Assembly (NCBI GenBank): GCA_013696065.1
Contig: JACCZJ010000471.1
Location: forward strand, 1 to 7,178
Source of the DNA: Nocardioidaceae bacterium
GTDB taxonomy: Bacteria > Actinomycetota > Actinomycetes > Propionibacteriales > Nocardioidaceae
Length of the DNA: 7,178 bases
Direction: 5' to 3'
The translations under genes and the position numbers were made by a program. This document shows, piece after piece, positions 5,887 to 7,178 of this stretch (position 1 is its first letter; every line of letters starts with the position of its first letter). The notes under the pieces are model-generated. The model did no database searches, was not told the origin of the DNA, and was given only the letters and a program-made list of their open reading frames with translations.

Positions 5887-5937
5887 GCACTCGTCATAAC
5901 GATCTGATCAGAGCCTTGACCTCCCATCCGCGCAGTG

Positions 5938-6002
5938 GTTGTCTTTGTTGCGGACAAGACACAACGGTTGCGTATGCAGCAACAGAAACTGGCTATCCAC
6001 AG
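5938..6002. promoter_or_regulatory. Upstream region of the aldehyde dehydrogenase gene with several small inverted repeats
   Basis: The 232-nt spacer after iclR holds no convincing gene. It contains TTGTC/GACAA (5939..5943 and 5953..5957), CAAC-G-GTTG (5962..5970), GTTGC/GCAAC (5967..5971 and 5979..5983) and the 12-mer GGCTATCCACAG (5991..6002). The 12-mer is identical to one arm of the inverted repeat at 3048. The overlapping GTTG/CAAC dyads could be an operator for the upstream IclR protein. They do not resemble the TGGAA/TTCCA site at 484..499. No clear -35/-10 pair was found. Confidence 0.3.
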
Positions 6003-6018
6003 CCCCGAAGGAGCGAGC

Positions 6019-7178
6019 GTGCCTGACTTGTTCATCGCCGGGCGGTGGTGCGGCGCAGCGCGGGCCGAGACCCGAGAGATTCGCTGTCCGGCCGATGGTG
6101 AGCTGGTCACGACCGTCGATGAAGCAAGCAGTCTCGACACCACCAACGCGATCGAGGCTGCGCGCCACGCCTTCGACCATTCCGACTGGCCCACGAGCTC
6201 GGTGCACGATCGCAGCGCCCTGCTGCACCGGGTCGCTGACCTGCTCGTGGAACACAAGGCCGAAGTCGCCCGGGCTGAGTCGCTCGATACCGGCAAGCGA
6301 TTAGTGGAGAGTGAGTATGACGTCGACGACGTCGTCGCAGTTTTCCGCCACTTCGCCAACACCGCCGCCGAAGACGCCGGCAGAGTCGTAGACACCGGTC
6401 GGCCGGACGTGCGCAGCCGGATCGTGCACGAGCCCATCGGTGTATGCGCACTCATCACGCCGTGGAACTATCCCTTGCTCCAAACCTCATGGAAGGTCGC
6501 TCCGGCCCTGGCGGCGGGCAACACGTTCGTCCTCAAACCCAGTGAACTGAGCCCCTCGACCGCCATCTTGCTGATGCGTTATCTCGTCGCGGCAGGGCTC
6601 CCCAGCGGCGTCGGCAACCTCATCCTCGGCGCTGGGCCCACGGCCGGGGCGCCGTTGTCAACGCATGCGGGCGTCGACCTGGTTTCCTTCACGGGCGGCG
6701 TCGAGACCGGCCGCCACATCATGGCGTCGGCGGCACCGACGGTGAAGAAGGTCGCGCTTGAGCTTGGCGGCAAGAACCCGAATATCGTATTCGCCGACGC
6801 CGACCCCGAAGCCGCCCTCGACTTTGCCCTGACGGCGGTATTCCTCCACTCCGGTCAGGTCTGCTCGGCCGGTGCACGCCTCATCGTCGAGGAGTCGATC
6901 AAGGATGCGTTCGTCGACGACCTCGTCGAGCGGGCGCGGCAGATCCGGCTCGGAGGGCCGTTCGACCCTCAGGCGGAGACCGGTCCGCTGATGTCGGCGG
7001 CGCATCGCGACAAGGTCGAGGCGTATGTCGCTCGAGGTCTTGCCGAGGGCGCCACCTTGAGGTGTGGGGGCGCCCGCCCCGACGACCCAGAGCTAGACAA
7101 GGGCTTCTACTACCTGCCCACGATTCTCGATGACTGCAAGAGCGGCATGAGCGTCATACAGGATGAGTCGTTCGGGCC
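6019..7178 (+). CDS. NAD(P)-dependent aldehyde dehydrogenase, betaine-aldehyde (GbsA/BetB) type, 3'-truncated by window
   Basis: The frame stays open to the window edge (386 codons of an expected roughly 490), ending in the DESFGP motif. The ALDH superfamily signatures are in order: TPWNYPLLQTSWKVAPALAA with Asn150, NTFVLKPSELSPS, the nucleotide-binding FTGGVETGRHIM loop, ELGGKNPN with the general base Glu248, and GQVCSAGA with the catalytic Cys282. The Glu-Cys spacing of 34 residues is the family norm. The WNYPLLQTSWKVAPALAAGN segment is most like betaine-aldehyde dehydrogenases (GbsA/BetB), which oxidise betaine aldehyde to glycine betaine; other aminoaldehydes are possible. GAAGGAG (6007..6013) sits 5 nt before GTG 6019, so I prefer that start. 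An in-frame ATG at 5974 would add 15 residues but has no ribosome-binding site. The gene probably answers to the IclR regulator upstream. Confidence 0.92.
   Translation, partial: MPDLFIAGRWCGAARAETREIRCPADGELVTTVDEASSLDTTNAIEAARHAFDHSDWPTSSVHDRSALLHRVADLLVEHKAEVARAESLDTGKRLVESEYDVDDVVAVFRHFANTAAEDAGRVVDTGRPDVRSRIVHEPIGVCALITPWNYPLLQTSWKVAPALAAGNTFVLKPSELSPSTAILLMRYLVAAGLPSGVGNLILGAGPTAGAPLSTHAGVDLVSFTGGVETGRHIMASAAPTVKKVALELGGKNPNIVFADADPEAALDFALTAVFLHSGQVCSAGARLIVEESIKDAFVDDLVERARQIRLGGPFDPQAETGPLMSAAHRDKVEAYVARGLAEGATLRCGGARPDDPELDKGFYYLPTILDDCKSGMSVIQDESFG

Noticed and set aside
5765..5899. Possible small basic protein after iclR (about 44 codons ending at the TAA at 5897..5899; an internal ATG at 5816 would give 27 residues)
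   Set aside because: It has no ribosome-binding site and no recognised family, and it overlaps the end of iclR. An 11-nt direct repeat (GCTGATGCGGC at 5812 and 5851) there is not enough evidence for a gene.
5877..6458. Minus-strand open frame at the start of the aldehyde dehydrogenase gene
   Set aside because: It has low-complexity serine/alanine-rich content and is antisense to clear ALDH codons.

Overview
The window looks like chromosomal DNA from a high-GC actinobacterium. Coding regions favour G/C in the third codon position, start sites include GTG, and two promoter-start arrangements look leaderless. A lone AbiEi-type winged-helix/DUF559 nuclease-like gene is also common in that phylum. 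Nocardioidaceae or Propionibacteriaceae-like is my best guess, from general impression only.

Layout, left to right: (1) an IclR-family repressor runs off the left edge on the minus strand (425..1). (2) Diverging from it is a complete MttB-family (COG5598, non-pyrrolysine) methyltransferase gene, 575..2014, with an IclR-style TGGAA/TTCCA palindrome between the two genes. (3) From 2015 to 3330 lies an unusual module. A minus-strand AbiEi-like wHTH + DUF559/Vsr-like protein gene (2114..3010) is bracketed by two arrays of one 22-bp repeat family, in opposite orientation (2028..2093 and 3163..3312). The module also holds a nested set of perfect inverted repeats (3034..3120) just upstream of the gene. 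(4) On the minus strand follow a hemerythrin (HHE) protein with a Rho_N/SAP-like tail (3331..3891) and purU, formyltetrahydrofolate deformylase (3960..4925). (5) Diverging from purU is a second, complete IclR regulator (about 4986..5786), followed by an aldehyde dehydrogenase of the betaine-aldehyde type that runs off the right edge (6019..7178).

How the genes may fit together: the MttB-family methyltransferase, the GbsA/BetB-like aldehyde dehydrogenase, PurU (which releases formate and free tetrahydrofolate from 10-formyl-THF) and two IclR regulators are what one would expect in a locus for catabolism of choline, glycine betaine or another quaternary or methylated amine. This pathway assignment is inference: no corrinoid protein, dimethylglycine or sarcosine oxidase, or transporter lies in the window.

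The most unusual part is the repeat-bracketed nuclease-like module. It fills the spacer between two convergent genes, and its outer ends carry similar C-rich motifs immediately after both stop codons. It resembles REP/RAYT-type arrangements in layout but carries a different protein. It could be a non-autonomous or domesticated mobile unit, a defence or addiction module, or a repeat family that attaches to gene 3' ends.
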